From an uncultured Eubacteriaceae bacterium (GTDB lineage Bacteria; Bacillota; Clostridia; Lachnospirales; CAG-274), in assembly GCA_947167715.1 (NCBI GenBank), contig CAMVJD010000009.1, positions 20,152 through 84,151 of the forward strand: a stretch of DNA of 64,000 nucleotides, written 5' to 3'. The position numbers were made by a program, and so were the translations under genes. Positions 7,909 to 15,234 of the stretch are shown piece by piece. The notes beneath the pieces were generated by a model that was not told where the DNA came from, did no database searches, and saw only the letters and a program-made list of their open reading frames with translations. Each line of letters opens with the position of its first letter. The stretch's first letter is position 1.

Positions 7909-9120
7909 ATGAGTGTTAAAAGACGAGACAGCAAAAATCGCATTTTACACAACGGAGAGAGCCAAAGAAGTGATGGCAGATATATGTACAAGTACACCGA
8001 TAATTGGGGAAGGGTAAAATATATTTACAGTTGGAAACTTGTAAGAACAGACACTCTTCCTGTCGGTATAAAAGAAGATGTAGCTTTGAGGGATAAGATA
8101 AAGCAGCTGCAAAGAGATATGGATGACGGTATAGTCCCGTGTGGTGGAAATTACACCGTGCTTGAACTTGTCAAAAAGTATTTGTCGCAGAAAACAGGCG
8201 TAAAAGAGAACACAAGAGCCAACTACAACTTTGTTCTCAATATTCTCAAAAAAGAGGATTTCAGCGGCAAAAGAATAGACAAAGTCAAGTTATCCGATGC
8301 AAAAGCGTTTCTCATTAAACTGCAAAGCGATGGCAGGGGTTACAGTTCCATACATTCTATCAGAGGAGTGTTAAGACCCGCCTTTCAAATGGCTGTTGAT
8401 GATGATTTGATACGCAAAAATCCCTTTGAGTTTCAGCTTGTGACGGTTGTTGTAAATGACAGCGTAACAAGAGAGGCGATTACAAGAAAACAGGAAAGAG
8501 CGTTTCTCGAATTTGTCAAAAACGATAAGCACTTCAGTAGGTATTATGAGGGTATTTACATACTGTTTCATACCGGACTGCGTATTTCGGAATTTGTCGG
8601 TCTGACAATAGATGATATAGACTTTAAAAATGATGTTATAAATGTTGACCACCAGCTTCAGCGCAAAAGAAATATGGAGTACATAATAGAAACTACCAAA
8701 ACCAACAGCGGAACAAGGCTTGTGCCTATGACAGCAGAGGTCAAGGAGTGTTTCAAGCGTATTATCGAAAACAGAAAAAGCCCGAGAAAAGAGCCTGTTG
8801 TCTATGGCAAGCGCAAAAAGGCATATAAGGGTTTTCTGTATTTGGATAAAAACAATATGCCTATGGTCGCACTGCATTGGGAAAAGTATTTTCAGCATAT
8901 CTGTCATAAATATAATTCAATTTATAAGGAAGAAATGCCAAAGGTAACGCCGCACGTTTGCAGACATACATTTTGCTCGAATATGGCTAAAGCAGGGACT
9001 AATCCCAAGACTTTGCAGAAAATAATGGGTCATTCGGACATAGGGGTCACGCTCAACACTTACACTCATTTAGGTGTGGATGATATCAAAAGTGAGATGC
9101 AGAAATTGTGTGATTGGTGA
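7909..9120 (+). CDS. int: Tn916-like tyrosine recombinase (integrase)
   Basis: 403 residues, close in length and layout to Tn916 Int. The N-terminal arm-binding domain starts KRRDSKNRILHNGESQRSDGRYMYKY, then a SAM-like core-binding domain (about 80-175) and the catalytic domain (about 185-400). Catalytic residues visible: Arg225 (HTGLRISEF), Lys264 (TTKTNSGTR), His349 and Arg352 (HVCRHTF), His375 (MGHSDIGVT) and nucleophile Tyr385 (NTYTH), so it appears intact. ATG start behind AAAGGAG. It integrates and excises the element. It lies at the element's right end, next to arm-type repeats, as in the Tn916 family. Confidence 0.93.
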   Translation: MSVKRRDSKNRILHNGESQRSDGRYMYKYTDNWGRVKYIYSWKLVRTDTLPVGIKEDVALRDKIKQLQRDMDDGIVPCGGNYTVLELVKKYLSQKTGVKENTRANYNFVLNILKKEDFSGKRIDKVKLSDAKAFLIKLQSDGRGYSSIHSIRGVLRPAFQMAVDDDLIRKNPFEFQLVTVVVNDSVTREAITRKQERAFLEFVKNDKHFSRYYEGIYILFHTGLRISEFVGLTIDDIDFKNDVINVDHQLQRKRNMEYIIETTKTNSGTRLVPMTAEVKECFKRIIENRKSPRKEPVVYGKRKKAYKGFLYLDKNNMPMVALHWEKYFQHICHKYNSIYKEEMPKVTPHVCRHTFCSNMAKAGTNPKTLQKIMGHSDIGVTLNTYTHLGVDDIKSEMQKLCDW

Positions 9121-9126
9121 GTTGTA

Positions 9127-9180
9127 TAAAGTTGTAAAGTTGTAAATTGAGATTGATTTTACAACTTTTTTACAACTTTT
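9127..9180. repeat. AGTTGTAAA repeats after int (arm-type sites or terminator)
   Basis: Copies of AGTTGTAAA in direct order (9130-9146) are mirrored by TTTACAACTTT copies (9158-9180), making an imperfect inverted repeat with an 11-nt centre. Tandem 8-9-bp repeats beside a tyrosine recombinase gene are typical integrase arm-binding sites. The hairpin with a T-run could also end int transcription. Confidence 0.5.
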
Positions 9181-9283
9181 GGCGGTAAAAATGTGCCGAA
9201 TTATGCCAAATTATACCAACTTGTTATTAAGGTAAAATGTCGGCAAAGTCGCAAAACAACGGCGTTTGGAAAGGTTTGAGAAA

Positions 9284-9742
9284 ATGATAAAAATAATGTT
9301 CGTCTGCCACGGCAATATTTGCCGTTCGACAATGGCGGAATTTGTTATGGCGGACATGGCAAAAAAGGCGGGGCTTAAAATTGCGGTGGACTCGGCCGCG
9401 ACAAGCCGCGAGGAGATAGGAAACGGAGTGCATCACGGCACCTTGCGCAAGTTAAGGGAAGTCGGCGTTCCTGTTTATCCGCACTATGCAAAGCAGCTGA
9501 CCAAGGCCGATTACAAAAATTTTGATTATATAATCGGCATGGACGATTGGAATATGAAGAACATAAGGCGAATAGTGGGAGAGGACAGGGACAAAAAAGT
9601 CTTTATGCTTTTGGATTTTACCGCAAGAAAGGGGCAGAGCATTGCCGACCCGTGGTATACGGGCAATTTTGATGTCACATACGATGACATAAAAGAGGGC
9701 TGCGAGGGGCTTTTACACTTTTTGAAAGAGCGTGATCGATAA
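9284..9742 (+). CDS. Low-molecular-weight protein tyrosine phosphatase
   Basis: 152 residues. It hydrolyses phosphotyrosine (or phosphoarginine in some Firmicute members) in cytosolic proteins. The P-loop is VCHGNICRS with nucleophile Cys8 and Arg14. The general acid is Asp122 in the DPWYTG motif near the C-terminus. Both are characteristic, and the length fits the family. The start chosen is MIKIMFVCHGN because other members begin immediately before the P-loop and a GAAAGG lies about 10 nt upstream; an upstream in-frame ATG adds six untypical residues. Its stop overlaps the start of the adenosine deaminase gene by one base (TAATG), so the two are co-translated. The promoter may have been altered by the element inserted just upstream. 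Confidence 0.9.
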   Translation: MIKIMFVCHGNICRSTMAEFVMADMAKKAGLKIAVDSAATSREEIGNGVHHGTLRKLREVGVPVYPHYAKQLTKADYKNFDYIIGMDDWNMKNIRRIVGEDRDKKVFMLLDFTARKGQSIADPWYTGNFDVTYDDIKEGCEGLLHFLKERDR

Positions 9743-10737
9743 TGGAAGAAAAATACATAGACCTGCATTTACACCTTGACGGGGCGATAACCGTTGATAT
9801 AGCAAAAAAGCTTGCCGCAATGCAAAACATCGCTTTGCCGTCGGAAGACGAAAAAGAGCTTGAAAAATTGCTTTCGGTACCCGATGACTGCGCAAGCCTG
9901 AACGATTTTTTAAAATGCTTTGCCCTGCCGGGGGCGCTGATGCAGACAAAAGACGGACTTTCGGCGGCGGTGGAGATGGTGCTTGACGATGCCGGGAAAA
10001 ACGGTGTTATTTATGCGGAGATACGCTTTGCGCCGCAGCTGCATACACAAGGCGGTATGTCGCAGAAGGATGCCGTGCTTGCCGCTCTTGACGGATTGAA
10101 GAAAGCAAAAATAAAGGGAAATCTTATTTTATGCTGTATGCGCGGCGAGGATAATGATGCTAAAAACGAGGAAACTGTAGAGCTTGCAAAAAAATATCTG
10201 GTCGAGGACGGCGGTGTGGTCGCAATCGATCTTGCGGGTGCGGAGGCGCTTTTCCCGACAAGCAAATACAGGCAGCTTTTTGCAAAAGCCAAGGAATACG
10301 GCATACCGTTTACCATACACGCGGGTGAGGCCGACGGGGCGGAAAGTGTGCGCCTTGCGATAGAATACGGTGCTGTAAGGATAGGCCACGGTGTACGCGC
10401 CTGCGAGGATGCGGCTGTGCTTGAACTTATCAGGCAAAGGGGCGTTACGCTTGAAATGTGTCCCACAAGCAACCGTCAGACCCATGCGGTAGAGGATATG
10501 TCCGATTATCCGTTTATTGATTATCTGCAAAGCGGTATAAAGGTCACTGTAAATACGGATGACCCTGCAATAGAGCGCACCAATATTGCAAAGGAATACG
10601 AATATATGGAAAAGAACTTTGCATTGACAGCGCAGCAGGAAAATATTTTGCTTGAAAATGCCGTAAATGCCGCTTTTACAAGCAATGCCGTCAAAGCAAA
10701 GCTGAAAAAAACAATATTTGTTGATTTCGGTAAATAA
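9742..10737 (+). CDS. add: Adenosine deaminase
   Basis: 331 residues, usual length. Adenosine + H2O gives inosine + NH3, a purine salvage step in the cytosol. Zinc site and catalytic residues are visible: HLHLDG (His9, His11), IHAGE (His193, catalytic Glu196), a conserved GHG loop (IGHGVRA) and TDDPA (Asp273, Asp274). The start codon overlaps the stop of the phosphatase gene. There is no convincing terminator directly after it; the 222-bp gap to the PHP gene carries a new promoter. No purine transporter is adjacent. Confidence 0.93.
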   Translation: MEEKYIDLHLHLDGAITVDIAKKLAAMQNIALPSEDEKELEKLLSVPDDCASLNDFLKCFALPGALMQTKDGLSAAVEMVLDDAGKNGVIYAEIRFAPQLHTQGGMSQKDAVLAALDGLKKAKIKGNLILCCMRGEDNDAKNEETVELAKKYLVEDGGVVAIDLAGAEALFPTSKYRQLFAKAKEYGIPFTIHAGEADGAESVRLAIEYGAVRIGHGVRACEDAAVLELIRQRGVTLEMCPTSNRQTHAVEDMSDYPFIDYLQSGIKVTVNTDDPAIERTNIAKEYEYMEKNFALTAQQENILLENAVNAAFTSNAVKAKLKKTIFVDFGK

Positions 10738-10845
10738 AAATTTGAAAACCTCACATTACAAAAGTATTATTCCCCGTTACGCTGTTATTTACCGCATTTT
10801 AAGCAAAAATCATACAAAAAAACGGGGGAACTAAAAGGATTTTTA

Positions 10846-10923
10846 TTGTATCTTTGGCGAAAATATGATATACTTAAGTGTAACTTAAAAAATCGGGATC
10901 ATGTCATTTTTTACTGATCCCCG
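10846..10923 (+). promoter_or_regulatory. Promoter and leader hairpin of the PHP phosphatase gene
   Basis: TTGTAT (10846-10851), 17-nt spacer, TATACT (10869-10874). Downstream in the leader CGGGATCA (10894-10901) pairs with TGATCCCCG (10915-10923, one bulge), about 37 bp before the start codon with an AGGAGG site in between. Confidence 0.55.
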
Positions 10924-10959
10924 AAACAAATATACAATACAAAACAGGAGGGCGGGAAA

Positions 10960-11757
10960 ATGTATTTAGTTGATTATCATTTGCACACAAGCTTTTCGTC
11001 GGACAGCGAGGCACCTATGGAGGATATGATACTGTCCGCTATAGATAAGGGTCTTGATGAGATCGCGTTTACGGATCATGTTGATTTTGACGATAGATAT
11101 ACTTTGCCGGATTATAATCTTTATATACCGTATCTGGAGGACCTTAAACATAAATATAAAAATGATATCACGATCAAGCTTGGTATTGAGATTGGACTGG
11201 AAAGCACAAAGGCAGATCTGGTAAACACTATGACCGCTGCTTTTCCCTTTGATTTTATTATAGGCTCGTCTCACAGCGTAAGATGCTATGACCTTTATTT
11301 TGACCAAAACGAGTATTTTTCAACGCGGACAAAGCAGGAGGCTTACAGCACCTATTTTGAGGAAATGCTGCTTAATATAAAAAGCTGCAATGATTTTTGC
11401 GTTTACGGACATATGGATTTTATTTCGCGTTATGGGCTTTACGAGGATAATACACTTAATTATATGGAGTATGCACCGTTTATTGATGCGGTCTTAAAGG
11501 AGCTTATCGCACGCGGCAAGGGTATTGAGATAAATACCTCGGGTTATCGCTACGGCATAAACAACTGCTATCCGGATATTGAGATATTAAAACGCTATAA
11601 GGCGCTTGGCGGTGAAATAATAACAATAGGCTCCGATGCGCACTATACAAAAGATGTGGGCGACCATATAGGCGTGGCTTATGATATGCTGCATACGGCA
11701 GGCTTTAAGGATATTACTGTTTTTAAGGGAAGAAGACCCGAATTTATCAGGCTTTGA
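10960..11757 (+). CDS. hisJ: PHP-domain histidinol-phosphatase family protein
   Basis: 265 residues, the length of HisJ/HisK-type histidinol-phosphate phosphatases. These convert L-histidinol phosphate to histidinol with a tri-metal PHP active site. PHP motifs in order: DYHLHTSFSSDSEAPMEDM (metal-binding HxH), AFTDHVDF, GIEIGLE, IIGSSHSV, VYGHMDF and IGSDAHYTKDVGDH. The ATG follows AGGAGGGCGGG. No other his genes are in the window, so histidinol phosphate as substrate is inferred from family length and motifs; other PHP phosphatases act on different phosphoesters. The next gene, a WYL regulator, begins 15 bp downstream and is probably co-transcribed. Confidence 0.82.
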   Translation: MYLVDYHLHTSFSSDSEAPMEDMILSAIDKGLDEIAFTDHVDFDDRYTLPDYNLYIPYLEDLKHKYKNDITIKLGIEIGLESTKADLVNTMTAAFPFDFIIGSSHSVRCYDLYFDQNEYFSTRTKQEAYSTYFEEMLLNIKSCNDFCVYGHMDFISRYGLYEDNTLNYMEYAPFIDAVLKELIARGKGIEINTSGYRYGINNCYPDIEILKRYKALGGEIITIGSDAHYTKDVGDHIGVAYDMLHTAGFKDITVFKGRRPEFIRL

Positions 11758-11772
11758 TTTTTGGAGAGAAAA

Positions 11773-12756
11773 ATGAGCGTAAATCATACAAGCACGGCAA
11801 AGCTTAAACTGCTTTACCTTATGAAATACTTTATTGAAAATACGGACGAAAATCATACGACCAATTCAAAAGAATTGATAGCATATCTTAATTCGCTTGG
11901 GATAGAGGCCGAAAGAAAGGCTATATATAATGATATTGAAGCCCTTAAAACCGTAGGCATGGATATAATTAATAAGGGTAAACGCGGAGGCTGCTATCTT
12001 GCCTGCGGCGAATTTCAGCTGGCGGAACTTAAGCTGTTGGTGGATGCGGTACAGGTAGCCAAGGTAATTACACCTAAAAAAACGCAGGAGCTTATTAAAA
12101 AGCTGTCTGCACAGACAAGCAAATATCACGCAAACGAATTTCAGCGGGATGTTGTTATAATGGACCGTGCCAAAACCGCAAACGAGACCATATACTACAA
12201 TATTGATACCATACATAAGGCAATTGCCGAAAGAAAGGCCATAACCTTTAAATATATGGAATGGACAATGGCCAAAAAGCTTGTGGAAAAGCCAAAGCAA
12301 TATCATGTTTCGCCCTGGCTTTTGGTTTGGGACAACGAAAATTATTATCTTGTAGGTTATGATGACCTGCTTAAGGAAAAACGTCACTACAGGGTAGACA
12401 AAATGAAAAAAGTCAGCATAACAAAGGATGACTGCGAAAACGAGGAGGGTTATCTGGCACTTGACAAATCAGCCTACGGCAAGGCCACCTTTGGTATGTA
12501 TGACGGCAGCAGAACACAGGTGAAGCTGCGGTTTGATAACGAGCTTATAGGCGTTATAATCGACCGCTTCGGTACCGATATCATAACGGCGCCTTACGAT
12601 GAACACAGCTTTTGCGTTCAGCTTAATATTGATGTAAGCAGTAATTTTTTTGGCTGGCTGGCAGGTCTGGGCACGGGCGCAAAAATTCTGGAACCGTATA
12701 TGGCGGCGGAGGAATTCAGAAGATATATGCAAAATATTGCGGATATTTACAGATGA
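11773..12756 (+). CDS. WYL-domain transcriptional regulator
   Basis: 327 residues. Starts at the ATG (MSVNHTSTAKLKLLYLMKYF) with TTGGAGAG just upstream. N-terminal winged-helix region (about 5-75) contains NSKELIAYLNSLGIEAERKAIYNDIEALKTVGM, followed by the WYL domain (about 150-235) with SPWLLVWDNENYYLVGYDDLLKEKRHYRVDKM and a C-terminal WCX-like extension ending GAKILEPYMAAEEFRRYM. WYL proteins regulate genes in response to nucleic acids or nucleotide ligands; this one lies right after a PHP phosphatase gene and is closed by a perfect terminator hairpin. The target is unknown. Confidence 0.87.
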   Translation: MSVNHTSTAKLKLLYLMKYFIENTDENHTTNSKELIAYLNSLGIEAERKAIYNDIEALKTVGMDIINKGKRGGCYLACGEFQLAELKLLVDAVQVAKVITPKKTQELIKKLSAQTSKYHANEFQRDVVIMDRAKTANETIYYNIDTIHKAIAERKAITFKYMEWTMAKKLVEKPKQYHVSPWLLVWDNENYYLVGYDDLLKEKRHYRVDKMKKVSITKDDCENEEGYLALDKSAYGKATFGMYDGSRTQVKLRFDNELIGVIIDRFGTDIITAPYDEHSFCVQLNIDVSSNFFGWLAGLGTGAKILEPYMAAEEFRRYMQNIADIYR

Positions 12757-12757
12757 T

Positions 12758-12788
12758 GGGATGCAAAATTGCATCCCTGTTTTATTGT
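12758..12788 (+). terminator. Terminator after the WYL regulator
   Basis: A perfect 20-bp palindrome GGGATGCAAAATTGCATCCC at 12758-12777 followed by TGTTTTATT. It starts 1 bp after the regulator's stop codon and runs into the end of the convergent amidase gene. Confidence 0.85.
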
Positions 12789-13321
12789 GCCGATAAATAA
12801 TTATCTATTCCGTTGGCAATACCGATAGCGCAGTTTTCGCGAAAAACAGGCTCGGCAAGCAGGGCGGCCTCTTCGGGGTTGCTTAAAAATGCGGTCTCTA
12901 CAAGTATGGCAGGCATTTGGGTGCGGCGCAAAACGGCAAAGTTTGCTGTCATAACGCCAAGATCCGGGGTGCCGATAGCTTCGATAAGTGCTGTATTCAC
13001 ATACTCGGCAAGCACGGCCGCGGGGATCCCAAGCCTGAAGCAATAGGTCGAGGTACCCTTGTATATGGGGTCGGGGTTTGAATTGCAATGTATACTTATA
13101 AAATAATCGGCGCCCCAGCTGTTTGCAGCCTGCGCACGCTGTGCAAGGCTTACCGTGGTATTTTCCGTGCGGGAGTAATCCACCTCGTAACCTCTGTTTT
13201 TTAATATACGCCCAAGCCGCAAACCAATGTCAAGCGTTACATCCGCCTCTTGTAAGCCGCTTGCCGCAATTGCTCCGGGATTAGCACCACCGTGTCCGGG
13301 ATCGATAAATATTTTAGTCAT
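12782..13321 (-). CDS. N-acetylmuramoyl-L-alanine amidase without signal peptide
   Basis: 179 residues, a bare Amidase_3 domain that cuts the bond between muramic acid and L-Ala in peptidoglycan. Zinc ligands and catalytic Glu are visible: IDPGHGG (His10), LQEADVTLDIG (Glu25), ISIHCNS (His78) and ILVETAFLSN (Glu142). It starts MTKIFIDPGHGG, directly at the domain, with AGGAGTTAAT before the ATG, so there is no signal peptide or wall-binding domain. Signal-less Amidase_3 proteins include mother-cell lytic enzymes such as CwlC and phage endolysins. No phage gene is nearby, and a sigma-K-like promoter (13349-13375) and a Spo0A box lie upstream, which favour a sporulation role (inference). Confidence 0.87.
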   Translation of the reverse strand: MTKIFIDPGHGGANPGAIAASGLQEADVTLDIGLRLGRILKNRGYEVDYSRTENTTVSLAQRAQAANSWGADYFISIHCNSNPDPIYKGTSTYCFRLGIPAAVLAEYVNTALIEAIGTPDLGVMTANFAVLRRTQMPAILVETAFLSNPEEAALLAEPVFRENCAIGIANGIDNYLSAQ

Positions 13322-13348
13322 ATTAACTCCTTAATACTGTTTTATTTA

Positions 13349-13375
13349 TATAGTATTGCATTTTATGGAAATTGT
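13349..13375 (-). promoter_or_regulatory. Possible sigma-K-type promoter of the amidase gene
   Basis: On the minus strand AATACTATA (13349-13357) resembles the sigma-K -10 pattern CATANNNTA with one mismatch, and an AC (13374-13375) lies 16 nt further up. The pattern is short, so this is only suggestive. Confidence 0.3.
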
Positions 13376-13406
13376 GACGCATAGTTTTTCGGTAGCTTTT
13401 GCGTTT

Positions 13407-13415
13407 TTCGACAAA
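13407..13415 (-). promoter_or_regulatory. Spo0A box
   Basis: TTCGACAAA on the + strand is the exact complement of the TTTGTCGAA Spo0A binding sequence. It lies between the divergent amidase and Spo0A-like genes, 24 bp upstream of the predicted -35 of the latter. Confidence 0.65.
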
Positions 13416-13438
13416 TTCCGATTTTTTATAATTTACTA

Positions 13439-13467
13439 TTGATTTTATAAGGTATTTGTGTTACTAT
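13439..13467 (+). promoter_or_regulatory. Promoter of the Spo0A-like gene
   Basis: TTGATT (13439-13444), 17-nt spacer, TACTAT (13462-13467), 49 bp before the start codon. Confidence 0.5.
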
Positions 13468-13516
13468 TTGTTAAAGAACTGTGCAAATAAAGCGGATACT
13501 TGATGGAGGATAGGCT

Positions 13517-14203
13517 ATGATATGCTTGTTTTATGATAATGATATTGAAAGAATGAACAGAAATTTTGAATATTTTGTGAAAAAAAGTAATATTACTTTT
13601 GTCCGTATCAGCTCGCTGAATAAGATCAAGGATTTTTCAATGACTGCAAATGCAGTATTTATCTATTATCAGGAAGAAATGTGGCTGGAAAGCCTATACT
13701 TGCAAAATCCCGGCCGCGCCAGAATATTTATTTTGGGCATGGAAAGCAAAGCGGAAAATACTATGACGGGATATATGTTAAATGCTGCTTTTGTAAAAGA
13801 AATGTATGAAGCGGAGATGCTTTACCATCTTATAGATAGCGAGAAAAAGAATATCACCTCCATAGCCGACAATGTCAAGGCACGCAGCGTAGACGAGCTT
13901 TTTAAAAAATGTAAGATATCTATTCATTTACAGGGGATAGCATACTTAAAACAGGCCGTAATGCTGTGCTGCACTAATAATGAAATGCTTTGCGGCATAA
14001 CAAAAATGCTTTATCCGCAGATAGCTGCAAACTTTGACTCCAATGCGGCATCCGTTGAAAGGGCGATGAGAACGGCTATAGAGCATATTTGGGTTGAAAA
14101 CAGGGAGGAATTGAGCCGCCTGCTGTTTTTAAAATGCGACGCAAGGCCTACAAACAAAACATTTATTTATGCCTGTGTAAGATATATTAAGGACACTTAC
14201 TGA
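13517..14203 (+). CDS. Spo0A-like DNA-binding protein with degenerate receiver
   Basis: 228 residues; ATG after TGGAGGAT. Residues about 130-226 align along their length with the Spo0A DNA-binding domain encoded at 26.3 kb: QGIAYLKQAVMLCC versus [27 protein letters not shown] versus [27 protein letters not shown] versus [14 protein letters not shown], and PTNKTFI versus PTNSEFI. The N-terminal about 110 residues have the alternating strand/helix pattern of a receiver (start MICLFYDND, end AAFVKEMYEAEMLY), but the strand that should carry the phosphorylated Asp reads NAVFIYYQEEM with no Asp. So it is likely a phosphorylation-independent regulator, or one that acts by binding Spo0A or its sites. 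It has a Spo0A box in its upstream region. Not a known named protein to me. Confidence 0.75.
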   Translation: MICLFYDNDIERMNRNFEYFVKKSNITFVRISSLNKIKDFSMTANAVFIYYQEEMWLESLYLQNPGRARIFILGMESKAENTMTGYMLNAAFVKEMYEAEMLYHLIDSEKKNITSIADNVKARSVDELFKKCKISIHLQGIAYLKQAVMLCCTNNEMLCGITKMLYPQIAANFDSNAASVERAMRTAIEHIWVENREELSRLLFLKCDARPTNKTFIYACVRYIKDTY

Positions 14204-14280
14204 TTTTTTTTAAAATAGTACTGGAATTTACCGCGGTTTTGTTTTATAATATATTAAGTAAAACTTTTTTTGGAGGTATT

Positions 14281-15222
14281 ATGAGATATTTAAACGAACT
14301 TAGAGAAGGCGAAAATGTTATAGAGTTTTATTTTTGCAAGCTTAAGCAAAGCATGAAGTCAAAGGCGGGCAAAAATTATCTTTCGGTCGTGCTTCAGGAT
14401 AAGACGGGTACGGTAAATGCAAAGGTTTGGGATGTTTCAAGTAAAACGCAAAATTTTGAAACAGGCGATTTTATTAAAATTGACGGACTTGTACAGCTTT
14501 ACAACGGTGAAACACAGGTGATACTGCATCGTGTAAGACGTGCATTGGAAGGCGAATATGACGAGTCGGACTATATTCCCTCCACAAAGAAAGATATTGA
14601 AGAAATGTGGAAGGAATTTATTGCTTACATAGACACATTTGAAAATACATATATAAAAAAATTGACCTCGGCTGTGTTTATAGACAACGAGGAGGTCAAT
14701 AAAAAGTTTAAAAAACATACTGCCGCTAAAAGCATGCACCATAATTATCTTGGCGGTCTGCTTGAACATTCATTGTCTGTAACACAGATGTGTGATATGA
14801 TGGCAAAGCACTATACAAAGGCAAACAGGGATATTCTTGTTTCCTGTGCAATGCTGCATGATGTAGCCAAAATAAAGGAATTATCCGATTTTCCCAATAT
14901 TGACTATACGGACAGCGGCGAGCTTTTGGGACATCTTGTGATGGGTTGCGAAATGGTGGGAAGAGAGGCCGATAAAATAGAGGGCTTTCCGCCGGAGCTT
15001 AAAAATATGATGCAGCATTGTATTTTGTCGCATCATGGCCAGCTGGAATACGGCTCGGCAAAGACACCGCGTACCCTGGAGGCTATGCTTTTGCACTATG
15101 CCGATGATATGGATGCGTATGTTAAAATGTTTGAGGATGCTGTGGAGGCCGATAATACGCAGGGCGCATGGGTAGGCTATCATCGCGTTATGGAGCGTAA
15201 TTTGCGCAAGACACAGTTTTAA
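14281..15222 (+). CDS. yhaM: YhaM-family 3'-5' exoribonuclease
   Basis: 313 residues, the family's usual length. It combines an N-terminal OB-fold nucleic-acid-binding domain (about 10-90, YLSVVLQDKTGTVNAKVWD) with an HD metal-dependent hydrolase domain: HHNYLGGLLEHSLSV, AMLHDVAK (the HD pair), HLVMG and LSHHG. YhaM degrades RNA and single-stranded DNA from the 3' end. The ATG directly follows TGGAGGTATT; longer readings start inside the promoter region, which holds a TATAAT at 14245-14250. The gene for a 23S rRNA methyltransferase begins 12 bp after its stop, so the two form an RNA-metabolism operon. Confidence 0.9.
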   Translation: MRYLNELREGENVIEFYFCKLKQSMKSKAGKNYLSVVLQDKTGTVNAKVWDVSSKTQNFETGDFIKIDGLVQLYNGETQVILHRVRRALEGEYDESDYIPSTKKDIEEMWKEFIAYIDTFENTYIKKLTSAVFIDNEEVNKKFKKHTAAKSMHHNYLGGLLEHSLSVTQMCDMMAKHYTKANRDILVSCAMLHDVAKIKELSDFPNIDYTDSGELLGHLVMGCEMVGREADKIEGFPPELKNMMQHCILSHHGQLEYGSAKTPRTLEAMLLHYADDMDAYVKMFEDAVEADNTQGAWVGYHRVMERNLRKTQF

Positions 15223-15234
15223 GCAGGTGTTTAT

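Larger units (their letters stand above)
5490..9245 (+). mobile_element. Minimal integrative mobilizable element (approximate borders)
   Basis: A rightward block of relaxase, Xis and Int with a structured non-coding left end and Int-proximal repeats at the right end. It sits between the host sigma promoter (5458-5486) and a host phosphatase gene (9284). There is no coupling protein, no type IV secretion gene and no cargo, so transfer would need a helper conjugative element. Short repeats shared by both ends are CTTGTTA (5522-5528 and 9220-9226) and AAATGTCG (5567-5574 and 9235-9242). Either could be an attachment core and neither is convincing alone. Borders are inferred. Confidence 0.7.

Noticed and set aside
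5522..9226. CTTGTTA direct repeat as the definite attachment site
   Set aside because: Seven bases in AT-rich DNA can match by chance, and AAATGTCG is an equally good candidate; kept only as a suggestion.
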